From NCBI GenBank assembly GCA_016716335.1, contig JADJWN010000021.1, forward strand, positions 124,001-188,000: 64,000 nucleotides of DNA. The letters run 5' to 3'. Shown piece after piece: positions 1 through 8,852 of the stretch; positions within the stretch are counted from its first letter, which is position 1; each line of letters starts with the position of its first letter. This DNA is from Saprospiraceae bacterium (GTDB lineage: Bacteria > Bacteroidota > Bacteroidia > Chitinophagales > Saprospiraceae). The translations under genes were made by a program, and so were the position numbers. Under the pieces are notes generated by a model. The model ran no database searches and was not told where the DNA came from. It saw nothing but the letters and a program-made list of their open reading frames with translations.

Positions 1-2
1 TG

Positions 3-2202
3 GGGACGGTTTTGGCCAACGATGAAATCAAAGACGGAGTTTCTGAGAGAGGTGGCCATCCTGTGGTAAAAAAAGCAATGCTGCAATGGTCACTCCGAAT
101 CACTGCCTATGCGGAGAGGCTCCTGCATGACCTCGATAAACTGGAATGGTCAGATGCCCTGAAAGCCATGCAGCGCAACTGGATCGGCAGATCGGAAGGA
201 GCACAAATGTTTTTTGAGCTGGATGGGACATCAGAGAAAATTGAAATATTTACCACTCGTCCGGATACCATTTTTGGAGCAACCTTCATGGTACTGGCCC
301 CCGAACATGCTTTGGTTCCCGCTATCACCACACCGGAATATAAGGCACAAGTCGAAAATTACATTACTTATGTAAAAAGCAGATCCGATGTGGACAGAAT
401 GGCCGAAGCCAAAGAAGTTACCGGTACTTTCACCGGAGCCTACGCCATCAATCCATTCACACAAGAGAAAATTCCCGTATGGATAGCAGAATATGTATTG
501 AAAGATTATGGCACCGGTGCCATTATGGCTGTACCCAGCGATGACGAGCGGGATCAGGCATTTGCCAAAAAATTCGGTTTACCAATTATTGATGTGGTAG
601 ATAAATCTGATTACCCGGGTAGTACCCTGCATGACAAAACCGGTAAAATCATCAATTCCGGATTCCTAAACGGAATGGAAGTACCTGATGCCATAGAGCA
701 TATGCTTCAAAAGATCGAATCCATGCAGCTGGGTAAAAGAAAGGTAAACTATAAGCTTCGGGATGCCAACTTTTCGAGACAAAGATACTGGGGAGAGCCC
801 TTCCCGATACTTTATGATAAGGATGGAGTAGCCATTCCTGTGGATGAGAGTGCTTTGCCCGTGGTATTACCCGATCTAAAGGATTACACCCCTTCGCCGG
901 ATGGAAGATCACCTCTGGCAAGACTTACAGATTGGGTCAATACGTCTGATGGATACACCCGGGAGACTGATACTATGCCGGGATATGCCGGTTCGTCCTG
1001 GTATTTTCTCAGATATATGGATCCGGACAATTCTGCGGAATTTGCATCCAAAAAAGCGCTCAATTACTGGAGAGATGTCGATTTATATGTCGGGGGCACT
1101 GAGCATGCTGTAGGACATCTGATGTATTCCAGATTCTGGCATAAATTCCTCTATGATCTCGGCTACGTACCTACAACCGAACCCTTCAGAAAGCTGATTA
1201 ATCAGGGGATGATTCAGGGTATGATTGCTTATGCCTTTGTGTTAAAAGAAAAAAAAGACGGTTCAACCGTATTTGTCAGCAAAGATTGTATCGACAAATA
1301 TCAACCTTCTGATTACATAAAAACTGCTGTGCATATTGATTTTGTCTCAGAAAATGGTTCGGGTACTGCGCATTTGAATGCGAAGGGGATACAGGCATTA
1401 TGTCAGTGGAGGCAGGAATACGAAAATGCGTACTTTGAACTAAAATCAGGTATCTATCCTGCATCATACTTTTATGAAAATACTGAAAATATCAAACTTT
1501 ATGTCGCTTCTGAGGCAGGTAAAATGTCAAAGAGGTATCACAATGTAGTGAATCCTGATGATATGGTAAAAAAATATGGAGCCGACTGTTTCAGAATGTA
1601 TGAAATGTTTCTGGGACCGATCGAACAATCCAAACCCTGGGATACCAACGGCATAGAAGGTGTACAGAAGTTTCTCAGAAAATTCTGGTCACTCTACTAT
1701 AATGAAAATGGCCTCCATATCACCAATGATACACCGGTAAAAGAAGAACTTAAAGTGCTTCACCAGACTATAAAGAAAGTTACGGATGACATAGAGCGTT
1801 TTTCCTTCAATACAGCCGTGAGTGCCTTTATGGTTTGTGTCAATGAGTTAAAGCGTCTTAACTGCAACAAGAGAGAAATACTCCAGCCTTTGGTCAGATT
1901 GCTGGCTCCTTTTGCTCCCTTTATCACAGAGCAAATTTGGTTTGACTTGGGTGAGCAGGGGTCAGTGCATCACTCTGAATTTCCGGTATTTGATCCTGCA
2001 TGCCTTGAGTCTGATGCCATCGAATATCCGGTCAGTATCAACGGGAAAAAGCGGGACGTGATTTCTATTCCATCAACTGCATCTCAGGAAGAGATTCAGG
2101 ATATTGTGCTTCAATCGCCAATGGTACAAAAGTGGCTGGAAGGTCAGCAACCCAAAAAAATGCATCATCGTACCCGGAAGAATGATTAACCTTGTAGTGT
2201 GA
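3..2202 (+). CDS. leuS: Leucyl-tRNA synthetase, 5' end cut off by window edge, frameshift near C-terminus
   Basis: Class I leucyl-tRNA synthetase charges tRNA-Leu in the cytoplasm. The reading frame is already open at base 3 (GTVLANDEI), so the N-terminal catalytic part lies outside the window. The editing (CP1) domain is recognised by TTRPDTIFGAT near base 255, the tRNA-synthetase signature by GKMSKR (codons at 1521-1535), and the anticodon-binding and C-terminal parts follow. In the printed frame the protein stops at 2189 with an atypical tail. Dropping one A from the A7 run at 2154-2160 restores the expected ending KKCIIVPGRMINLVV with a TGA at 2200-2202. I therefore place the true end at 2202. 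The identification is firm; whether the extra A is real is unknown. Confidence 0.95.
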
Positions 2203-2234
2203 TATTCCGGGATCATTCCTTTGGGCAGATCATT

Positions 2235-2933
2235 CTATTTTGATGACTGCTCGAGAGCTTTTTTGACATAGCTTAAAGCCAGATCAAACTGTTCATCCTG
2301 ATTAAGCTGGCTGTTGTCAATTAATATGGCGTCTTCCGCTTTTTTGAGTGGACTGTCCGATCTTTGCGTATCAGTCAGGTCTCTTTCGATAATGTTTTTA
2401 AAAATCTCCTCATAGCTGACATTCCTGAGTTTATTTTTAAACTCGAGATATCTTCGTTGTGCTCTGATATTCCGGTCTGCAGTCACAAAAAATTTCACCT
2501 CAGCATCCGGAAAAACTACAGTGCCTATATCTCTGCCATCCATGACGAGGCCTTTGTTTTTGCCCATTAGCCTTTGCTGTGCTACCAGAAATTTCCGTAC
2601 CGCACTGATGGCACTTACTTCGCTTACAAGTGAAGATACTTCAATAGATCTTATTCTGTCCTCTACCAGCTGACCATTGAGATAACACAGGTTTCTTCCA
2701 TTTTCGTTTTTAAAATCTATTTTAATTTTATCCAATGCATTCTGGATATCCTCCTGATCCGTTAAATCTACCCTATTCTCGATAAAATACAGGGTCACAG
2801 CTCTGTACATAGCTCCTGTATCCACAAATATATATCCCAGATGCTTTGCCAGTTGCTTTGCTAAAGTACTTTTTCCACTGGAGGAGTGTCCATCAATGGC
2901 TACAATGATTCTGTCCGAATGCTTTCCCTGCAT
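2235..2933 (-). CDS. cmk: Cytidylate kinase
   Basis: Cytidylate kinase phosphorylates CMP and dCMP with ATP in pyrimidine nucleotide salvage. The protein has the P-loop GHSSSGKST near residue 16, the DTGAMYRA motif that follows it, and the DGRDIGTVVFPDA segment typical of Cmk. A length of about 232 residues is normal for the family. A TTG at 2937-2939 extends the frame by two codons, but the ATG at 2931-2933 is the more likely start. No clear ribosome binding site is visible, as is usual in Bacteroidota. It lies downstream of the DUF2795 gene on the same strand but is separated from it by a terminator-like hairpin, so it is probably transcribed on its own. Identification is secure. Confidence 0.95.
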   Translation of the reverse strand: MQGKHSDRIIVAIDGHSSSGKSTLAKQLAKHLGYIFVDTGAMYRAVTLYFIENRVDLTDQEDIQNALDKIKIDFKNENGRNLCYLNGQLVEDRIRSIEVSSLVSEVSAISAVRKFLVAQQRLMGKNKGLVMDGRDIGTVVFPDAEVKFFVTADRNIRAQRRYLEFKNKLRNVSYEEIFKNIIERDLTDTQRSDSPLKKAEDAILIDNSQLNQDEQFDLALSYVKKALEQSSK

Positions 2934-2956
2934 GCTCAAATGAAAGAATTATGAAC

Positions 2957-2988
2957 AAAAAAAGTCCTGTGTGCCCGCACACAAGACT
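2957..2988 (-). terminator. Rho-independent terminator after the DUF2795 gene
   Basis: A 12-bp stem with one mismatch (2963-2974 pairing with 2977-2988) is followed, on the minus strand, by a run of seven T (A7 at 2957-2963 on the plus strand). It lies just after the stop of the DUF2795 gene and just before cmk. Confidence 0.75.
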
Positions 2989-3016
2989 TCTGATTATTTG
3001 ATGACATTACGAAGTC

Positions 3017-3238
3017 TTAATATTCTTCTTCGTTAAAGAGGAAGTCATCTTTGCGTGGATAATCCGGCCAGATATCTTCCATTGACTCATAAATTTCGTA
3101 CTCATCTTCAAGCTCCTGAAGGTTTTCAAGTACTTCTATCGGAGCCCCGGAACGTATTGCGTAGTCTATCAATTCGTCCCTGGTAGCCGGCCATGGGGCA
3201 TCTTCCAAAGTATGAGCTAACTCTAATGTCCAGTACAT
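3017..3238 (-). CDS. DUF2795 family small acidic protein
   Basis: This is a 73-residue, strongly acidic protein of unknown biochemical function that is widely conserved in Bacteroidota as a DUF2795 protein. The sequence begins MYWTLELAHTLEDAPWPATR and continues with the DELIDYAIRSGAP segment that marks the family; the C-terminus is rich in Asp, Glu and Tyr (FLFNEEEY). The whole protein matches the usual family length. The start ATG is clear and there is no signal peptide or membrane segment, so a cytoplasmic location is expected. It has its own downstream terminator before cmk. Family assignment rests on recognition of the sequence pattern; no function is claimed. Confidence 0.85.
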   Translation of the reverse strand: MYWTLELAHTLEDAPWPATRDELIDYAIRSGAPIEVLENLQELEDEYEIYESMEDIWPDYPRKDDFLFNEEEY

Positions 3239-3437
3239 ACAGCTGATTTTTTTGGTTGATAAATTGTTTCCACCTTAAATTTGCGGCAAAAATATAGAAA
3301 AAAACGAGACACCCAACAGATTAAAAAAATTTAACATGTCCCTATTCTTTCCCTCTTATGTTCACCGAATATCAAAAAGAAAAACAATCAAAAAAGTTTC
3401 AATTTGATGCCAAAATTTCTATTTTCATAGAAAAAAA

Positions 3438-4502
3438 TCATAAAATCAGCATGGCATCTCCATAACTGAAGAATCTGTATTTTTCCTTAACTGCCTCATT
3501 GTAGGCCTCCATAATAAGGTCAAATCCTCCAAACGCAGCAATCATGATGATCAGACTGGTTTTGGGCAGGTGAAAATTGGTAATCATGCAGTTTGCTATA
3601 CTGAAATCATATGGAGGATAAATAAATAAATTGGTCCATCCGCTGGAAGGCTTCAGTTGACCTAAGGCTGAAACTGATGACTCGATGGTTCTCATGGAGG
3701 TGGTTCCTACCGCACATACCTTCTTACCCAGTTCTTTGGATCTATTGACCATTGCCGCTGCCTCTTCAGGGATACTGTAGTATTCCGCATCCATCTTATG
3801 CTTGGATAAGTCTTCTACGTCGATACTTCTGAAAGTACCCAATCCAACATGTAAGGTAACTTCAGCCAGGTTTGCACCTTTTATTTCCAGTCTTTTCAAC
3901 AATTCTCTGGAAAAATGCAAGCCAGCAGTTGGAGCTGCCACCGCACCTACCTCTTTGGCATACACTGTCTGATATCGCTCTTCATCCAGAGGCTCGGGCT
4001 TCCGGGTGATGTATTTTGGCAGAGGCATACTGCCCAATTGCTTCAAGACAGCTCTGAACTGATCATCGTCCCCATCATAAAAGAACCGGATCGTACGTCC
4101 CCTTGAAGTGGTATTATCTACTACTTCGGCTACAAGTATATCATTGCCTTTGTCATCTGCAAAATAGAGTTTATTACCCACTCTTATCTTTCTTGCAGGA
4201 TCTACAAGGACATCCCACAGGCGTGCATCGGAATTTAATTCCCGAAGCAGGAAAACCTCAATTTTGGCTCCTGTTTTTTCCTTTTTACCATATAATCTGG
4301 CCGGAAACACTTTGGTATTGTTAAAAATGAGGGTATCTCCGTCGTCAAAATAATCAAGCACATCCTTGAATACTTTGTGTTCTATTTTTCCGGTGTCACG
4401 GTGTACTACCATTAATCTGGCCTGATCCCTTTCTTCAGATGGATACTGGGCTATCAATTCTTCAGGGAGATCAAATTTGAATTGCGAAAGTTTTACTCTC
4501 AT
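3438..4502 (-). CDS. queA: S-adenosylmethionine:tRNA ribosyltransferase-isomerase
   Basis: QueA transfers and isomerises the ribosyl group of SAM onto preQ1-modified tRNA to make epoxyqueuosine in the queuosine pathway. Diagnostic stretches are DLPEELIAQYPSEERDQARL near the N-terminus, IFNNTKVFPARLYG, GAVAAPTAGLHF, LHVGLGTFRS and ITNFHLPKTSL. The protein is about 354 residues, typical for the family. An in-frame TTG upstream would add nine residues, but the ATG at 4500-4502 (MRVKLSQFKF) fits the family start better. It stands alone between the DUF2795 gene and the divergently transcribed rarA. Nothing abnormal is seen in the frame. Confidence 0.96.
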   Translation of the reverse strand: MRVKLSQFKFDLPEELIAQYPSEERDQARLMVVHRDTGKIEHKVFKDVLDYFDDGDTLIFNNTKVFPARLYGKKEKTGAKIEVFLLRELNSDARLWDVLVDPARKIRVGNKLYFADDKGNDILVAEVVDNTTSRGRTIRFFYDGDDDQFRAVLKQLGSMPLPKYITRKPEPLDEERYQTVYAKEVGAVAAPTAGLHFSRELLKRLEIKGANLAEVTLHVGLGTFRSIDVEDLSKHKMDAEYYSIPEEAAAMVNRSKELGKKVCAVGTTSMRTIESSVSALGQLKPSSGWTNLFIYPPYDFSIANCMITNFHLPKTSLIIMIAAFGGFDLIMEAYNEAVKEKYRFFSYGDAMLIL

Positions 4503-4663
4503 TCTTCTTTTAAAATTTTTAGGCTGCAAAAGTATAAATTATACAACACATATAAAATTTAATTTTGTTCAGTTCCATGACAGATTAGTTATTTTTGAGG
4601 GCTGATAATCGGCATTGCTGCATTCAATAAATATGATATTTCAAACATCTAATGCTCCAAATC

Positions 4664-5941
4664 ATGAATATACCTCTTGCAGAAAGAGTGAGGCCCAGAA
4701 ATCTCGATGAATATATAGGACAGGAACATTTGACCGGTGAGGGGTCGGTATTAAGAAAAATGATTGAATCAGAGTCCATTCCATCTTTCATATTATGGGG
4801 TCCACCGGGAGTAGGAAAAACGACGCTTGCATCTCTCATTGCTCACAGCACCCAAAGACCTTTCTACACCCTTTCTGCCATCAACAGTGGTGTAAAAGAT
4901 ATCCGGGAAGTCATCGATAAAGCCAAATCGCAACAGTTTTTTGGCAAAAACAAGCCGATTCTCTTTATTGATGAAATACACAGATTCAGCAAATCTCAGC
5001 AGGATTCCTTATTGGGGGCAGTAGAAAAAGGCACTATCACCCTGATAGGTGCCACCACAGAAAATCCTTCATTTGAGGTCATCTCTGCATTGTTGTCAAG
5101 ATGCCAGGTGTACATATTGAAAGCTTTGAACAGGGATGATCTTAATAAAATAATCCAAAATGCCATCACCAAAGACGAAATCCTTAAAATCAGGAAATTT
5201 GAATTCAGGTCATTAGATGCATTGTTAGCATATTCAGGAGGTGATGCAAGAAAATTACTGAATTGCCTTGAACTCATCACCAATCAGTGTGCAGATAATA
5301 CGACCGTTATTGTTGATAATCAAGTTGTCAAAGATGTATTACAACAAAACATCTTGTTGTATGACAAATCCGGAGAGATGCACTATGATATCATCTCTGC
5401 TTTCATAAAATCAATCAGAGCCTCTGACCCTAATGCGGCATTATATTACATGGCAAGGATGATTGAGGGTGGTGAAGATCCGCTTTTTATCTGCAGAAGA
5501 ATGATCATTCTTGCAGCAGAGGATATAGGTCTGGCCAATCCCAATGCGCTGCTGCTGGCTAAAACCTGTTTTGACTCAGTACATCAGATCGGAATGCCCG
5601 AAGCCAGAATAATCATGTCTGAAGCAGCTATTTATCTTGCCTGCTCACCAAAATCAAATTCTGCATACCTAGCCATAGATCAGGCAATAGAGACTGTACG
5701 AAAAACTGGCAACCTTCCCATACCTTTACATCTGAGGAATGCACCAACGCAATTGATGAAAGAGATTGGTTACAGCGCAGGCTACAAATACGCCCATGAT
5801 TATGAAAATAATTTTGTCAATATGGAATGTTTGCCAGAAGCAATTTCCAATCAGACCATTTACCAACCCGGAAACAATCAGGCAGAGCAAAAACTGCGGG
5901 ATTTCCTTAAAAATAATTGGAAAGATAAATATGGGTATTGA
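4664..5941 (+). CDS. rarA: Replication-associated recombination protein A (AAA+ ATPase)
   Basis: RarA/MgsA is a clamp-loader-like AAA+ ATPase that acts at stalled replication forks. The Walker A motif is GPPGVGKTT, Walker B is FIDEIHRF, and sensor 1 lies in GATTENPSFE. The second half carries the RarA-specific tetramerisation region (MIEGGEDPLFICRRM, ASEDIG-like AAEDIGLANP, APTQLMKEIGYSAGY). At about 425 residues it has the usual length. The ATG at 4664 (MNIPLAERVRP) fits the family; another in-frame ATG at 4652 would add four residues. The gene is divergent from queA. Identification is secure. Confidence 0.95.
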   Translation: MNIPLAERVRPRNLDEYIGQEHLTGEGSVLRKMIESESIPSFILWGPPGVGKTTLASLIAHSTQRPFYTLSAINSGVKDIREVIDKAKSQQFFGKNKPILFIDEIHRFSKSQQDSLLGAVEKGTITLIGATTENPSFEVISALLSRCQVYILKALNRDDLNKIIQNAITKDEILKIRKFEFRSLDALLAYSGGDARKLLNCLELITNQCADNTTVIVDNQVVKDVLQQNILLYDKSGEMHYDIISAFIKSIRASDPNAALYYMARMIEGGEDPLFICRRMIILAAEDIGLANPNALLLAKTCFDSVHQIGMPEARIIMSEAAIYLACSPKSNSAYLAIDQAIETVRKTGNLPIPLHLRNAPTQLMKEIGYSAGYKYAHDYENNFVNMECLPEAISNQTIYQPGNNQAEQKLRDFLKNNWKDKYGY

Positions 5942-6048
5942 ACGTAGAAGTTCCTATACCTTATCATTTTACAGTACGAAAAACCTAAATTTTAATAATA
6001 ATTGGTCAAATCAATTGACTCCAAGCTTCCATCAAGGTAAAAGAAAAT

Positions 6049-6070
6049 AACCGGTCTGCACTATGCCTCG
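6049..6070 (-). repeat. tRNA-Pro 5'-half-like fragment overlapping the GIY-YIG stop
   Basis: These 22 bases match the 5' half of the intact tRNA-Pro gene (7696-7717) at 19 positions: the acceptor 5' strand, the GC(A/G)C D-stem start and the D-loop up to CCGGTT. The last codons and the TAG stop of the GIY-YIG gene lie inside it. The anticodon and T arms are absent downstream, so this is a fragment, not a functional tRNA. Confidence 0.7.
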
Positions 6071-6309
6071 CTTTTATCAGCTAAGTATCTACCGGCTCCT
6101 CTTTTTTTGATTTCCTTCTCTTTTTTTATTGCATCTGTCTTTTCCAAAAATTCTTCTATCCAGATACATTCCCAGTCTTTAACTTTTGAGGTATAACCTC
6201 CATGATCATGAAGATGGCGTTCCAATCTTTCCGCAATCTCCATACCGGTATGTCCGACATAATATTTTTCCAATATGGCAGAGTATAAAATGTACACTTT
6301 ATATCTCAT
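6061..6309 (-). CDS. GIY-YIG nuclease family protein
   Basis: This 82-residue protein has the small stand-alone GIY-YIG nuclease fold. The signature is KVYILYS...KYYVGHTG near residues 4-22, with YVG in place of YIG, followed by the conserved Arg in the ERLERHLHDHGG segment and the catalytic Glu in the KEKEIKK stretch. Such single-domain proteins are common in Bacteroidota; their in vivo role is not established. The C-terminal end RGAGRYLADKSEA looks unusual for the family, and its last codons are encoded by a sequence that resembles the 5' half of tRNA-Pro. The gene sits directly at the edge of the tRNA-Pro repeat array, with the same orientation as the array. A role in mobilising or rearranging the array is only an inference from position. 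Confidence 0.85.
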   Translation of the reverse strand: MRYKVYILYSAILEKYYVGHTGMEIAERLERHLHDHGGYTSKVKDWECIWIEEFLEKTDAIKKEKEIKKRGAGRYLADKSEA

Positions 6310-6398
6310 ATTTCAGTCATTATAGCAAAATAGCCCAATAAGGTAATACTTCAGATGTTTGTGCCGGTGCAGATGAAATGATCACACGAAATCGTGCA

Positions 6399-6455
6399 TG
6401 TGAACCTGCGACCCTCCCGCCCAAGCGGGATGCGCTAACCGGACTGCGCTATGCA
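6399..6455 (-). repeat. Outlying tRNA-Pro-derived repeat copy (unit 0)
   Basis: This copy has the D arm and the GC-rich hairpin that replaces the anticodon arm (TCCCGC-CCAA-GCGGGA on the plus strand), but only part of the T arm. The 3' acceptor half is replaced by unrelated sequence containing the palindrome CACGAAATCGTG (6385-6396). It lies between the GIY-YIG gene and the regular array. Confidence 0.75.
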
Positions 6456-6518
6456 ATGTTCTAGTTAGGATTACACCTTACAGCCGTACCTTTTTTACTT
6501 TCTTTATATTAAAACTAA

Positions 6519-7640
6519 TAAAAAAGGTCCAGAGTTTTACTCCGAACCTTTCTGTCGGGGCAGCATGATTCGAACCTGCGACCCTCCCGCCCTGGCGGGA
6601 TGCGCTAACCGGACTGCGCTATATCCAGTATTAGTCTGTGATAGAACTAACAGACAAGTACTTTTTTGAAATATCTAATATTGATGTCAATAAAAAAGGT
6701 CCAGAGTTTCACCCTGAACCTTTCTGTCGGGGCAGCAGGATTCGAACCTGCGACCCTCCCGCCCTGGCGGGATGCGCTAACCGGACTGCGCTATATCCAG
6801 TCTTAGTTTGGGATAGACCTAACAGCCAATTCTTTTTTTGAAATATCTAATATTGATGTTAATAAAAAAGGTCCAGAGTTTTACTCCGAACCTTTCTGTC
6901 GGGGCAGCAGGATTCGAACCTGCGACCCTCCCGCCCTGACGGGATGCGCTAACCGGACTGCCATATGCCCAGTCTTAGTTTGGGATAGACCTAACAGCCA
7001 ATTCTTTTTTTGAAATATCTAATATTGTTGTTAATAAAAAAGGTCCAGAGTAATACCCTGAACCTTTCTGTCGGGGCAGCAGGATTCGAACCTGCGACCC
7101 TCCCGCCCAAGCGGGATGCGCTAACCGGACTGTGCTATATCTAGTCTTAGTTTGGGATAGACCTAACAGCCAATTCTTTTTTTGAAATATCTAATATTGA
7201 TGTTAATAAAAAAGGTCCAGAGTAATACCCTGAACCTTTCTGTCGGGGCAGCAGGATTCGAACCTGCGACCCTCCCGCCCTGGCGGGATGCGCTAACCGG
7301 ACTGTGCTATATCCAGTCTTAGTTTGGGATAGACCTAACAGCCAATTCTTTTTTTGAAATATCTAATATTGATGTTAATAAAAAGGTCCAGAGTAATACT
7401 CCGAACCCTTTCTGTCGGGGCAGCAGGATTCGAACCTGCGACCCTCCCGCCCAAGCGGGATGCGCTAACCCGACTGCGCTATGTCCAGTCTTAGTTTGGG
7501 ATAGACCTAACAGCCAATTCTTTTTTTGAAATATCTAATATTGATGTTAATAAAAAAGGTCCAGAGTAATACTCCGAACCCTTTCTGTCGGGGCAGCAGG
7601 ATTCGAACCTGCTGGTCCAGAGTAATACCCTGAACCTTTC
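6519..7640 (-). repeat. Tandem array of 172-bp tRNA-Pro-derived repeats
   Basis: Six full units and one truncated unit repeat with a period of 172 bases (173 once); the 3' acceptor strand of the tRNA-like part begins on the plus strand at 6556, 6728, 6900, 7072, 7244, 7416 and 7589. Each full unit, read on the minus strand, contains a near-identical spacer, a degraded acceptor 5' strand, an intact D arm, a GC hairpin (TCCCGC/GCGGGA stem, variable 4-base loop) in place of the anticodon arm, an intact T arm and acceptor 3' strand, and then a terminator-like hairpin ending in a T run. They cannot be working tRNAs as they lack an anticodon loop. The truncated seventh unit keeps only the T arm and acceptor strand. 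Confidence 0.9.
7552..7586 (-). terminator. Rho-independent terminator, nearest complete one downstream of tRNA-Pro
   Basis: On the minus strand this is an 11-bp stem containing two G-T wobbles, with a short A/T loop, followed by six T (A6 at 7552-7557 on the plus strand). The same structure follows every unit of the array. The copy directly after the intact tRNA-Pro (7614-7640) keeps the stem but has lost its T run, because it joins the truncated unit at 7613. Confidence 0.75.
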
Positions 7641-7642
7641 TG

Positions 7643-7717
<75 letters not shown>

Positions 7718-7767
7718 TTTTCTTTATCTTTCCTATACTCTTAGGTATTTTGTGAGCTAACTCGATC

Positions 7768-7922
7768 CGAACCTGCGACCCTCCCGCCCTGGCGGGATGC
7801 GCTAACCGGACTGCGCTATGCCCCGTTTTCTTTATCTTTCCTATACCCTTTGGTATTTTGTGAGCTAACTCGATCCGAACCTGCGACCTTCCCGCCCTGA
7901 CGGGATGCGCTAACCGGACTGA
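7768..7922 (-). repeat. Two further tRNA-Pro-derived copies on the 5' side of tRNA-Pro
   Basis: A 108-base tandem repeat places two more copies upstream (in the direction of transcription) of the intact tRNA-Pro. The first (about 7768-7825) has the full acceptor 5' strand and D arm, the GC hairpin instead of the anticodon arm, and part of the T arm. The second (about 7876-7922) has the hairpin with loop variant CCCTGA and then diverges in the acceptor strand. Both share the flanking sequence that precedes the intact tRNA. Confidence 0.85.
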
Positions 7923-8050
7923 ACTTTGCTCAGTTTCCAGATTCTCGACATCTACCCAATCAATAGTTACCAAAAAGAAATTGAAAAATATCTTCGGGTA
8001 TTTAAAATAATTAAAGGTAGAAAATAAGATAGCATATATATTCAAACTAA

Positions 8051-8140
8051 TGGCGGTGGAGGGGGGATTCGAACCCCCGGTACCGTTTCCAGTACGACAG
8101 TTTAGCAAACTGTTGGTTTAAGCCACTCACCCACCCCACC
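8051..8140 (-). tRNA. tRNA-Ser (anticodon GCU)
   Basis: The minus strand gives a 90-base class II tRNA including an encoded CCA. The acceptor is GGTGGGG/CTCCACC, the anticodon stem ACAGT/ACTGT encloses TTGCTAA (anticodon GCT), a long variable arm follows, and the T arm is GGGGG-TTCGAAT-CCCCC. Confidence 0.95.
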
Positions 8141-8250
8141 GGGTATTTTACCATACTTTAAGAGCTTTCTCAAAAAGCGACGCAAATATAGAACTTAGAA
8201 TCAGTTATCCAAAAAATAAAAGAAATAAATCTTCTACGCTTAAAATTTTG

Positions 8251-8325
8251 TGAGACATACTGGACTCGAACCAGTGACCCCTACCCTGTCAAGGTAGTGC
8301 TCTAAACCAACTGAGCTAATGTCTC
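8251..8325 (-). tRNA. tRNA-Val (anticodon GAC)
   Basis: The minus strand folds with acceptor GAGACAT/ATGTCTC and discriminator A. The anticodon stem CTACC/GGTAG encloses TTGACAG (anticodon GAC), and the T arm is ACTGG-TTCGAGT-CCAGT. CCA is not encoded. It lies 5 bases downstream of the thioredoxin-like gene's stop on the same strand. Confidence 0.94.
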
Positions 8326-8330
8326 AAATT

Positions 8331-8801
8331 TTAAAGGGCTTTCAACTCTTCAAGCAACTGTTCCGGGGTTTTGTAGCCGGGAGAAACTTTCAAAGTCCTT
8401 AATTGTGAATCCATATATACTAATGAAGGATAACCCATGTTGCCCTGCAAAAGTTCAATACCCAATGTATTTATACCATTTCGACCCATAGGCTGCCAGG
8501 TATATTCATTCCCTTTGAATTTTACAGGATCTCTTTGTTCCGCATTAAATTTGACGACGTAAAAGTTTTTATTCAGATAATCTATCAGTTGAGGATCAGT
8601 AAAGGTTTTTTTATCCATTACCTTGCACCATCCGCACCAATCTGTGTAAACATCTACTAAAACTTTCTTATCACCTAAATCTACTTTATCCAGTTGTTCA
8701 ATAGTCAACCAGGTTAACTCTCCCTCTTTAATTTCAGGAGCACTATTGTTCCTACACCCAGTAAAAAATGCAAAAAGCAACAAAACAATACCAACCCTCA
8801 T
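8331..8801 (-). CDS. Thioredoxin-fold lipoprotein
   Basis: The 156-residue protein has a lipoprotein signal peptide (LLLFAFFTGC, lipid-modified Cys 16), so it should be anchored in an envelope membrane. The thioredoxin fold follows, with the active site WCGWCK (Cys 56 and Cys 59) preceded by VLVDVYTD, and the cis-Pro region GYPSLVYMD. This is a thiol-disulfide oxidoreductase-like protein of the thioredoxin_7 / DUF255-like type; the exact partner is not evident. The gene ends right next to tRNA-Val and lies downstream of dnaA on the same strand. Substrate is unknown. Confidence 0.88.
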   Translation of the reverse strand: MRVGIVLLLFAFFTGCRNNSAPEIKEGELTWLTIEQLDKVDLGDKKVLVDVYTDWCGWCKVMDKKTFTDPQLIDYLNKNFYVVKFNAEQRDPVKFKGNEYTWQPMGRNGINTLGIELLQGNMGYPSLVYMDSQLRTLKVSPGYKTPEQLLEELKAL

Positions 8802-8852
8802 TCAATTCTGAAATTTCGTGCAAAGATAATAAAACAGTTGATTCATGAGCAC

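Noticed and set aside
6553..7613. Regular direct repeats that could be taken for a CRISPR array
   Set aside because: The period is 172 bases, the units are nearly identical throughout with no variable spacers, and no cas gene is near. The repeats are tRNA-Pro derived.
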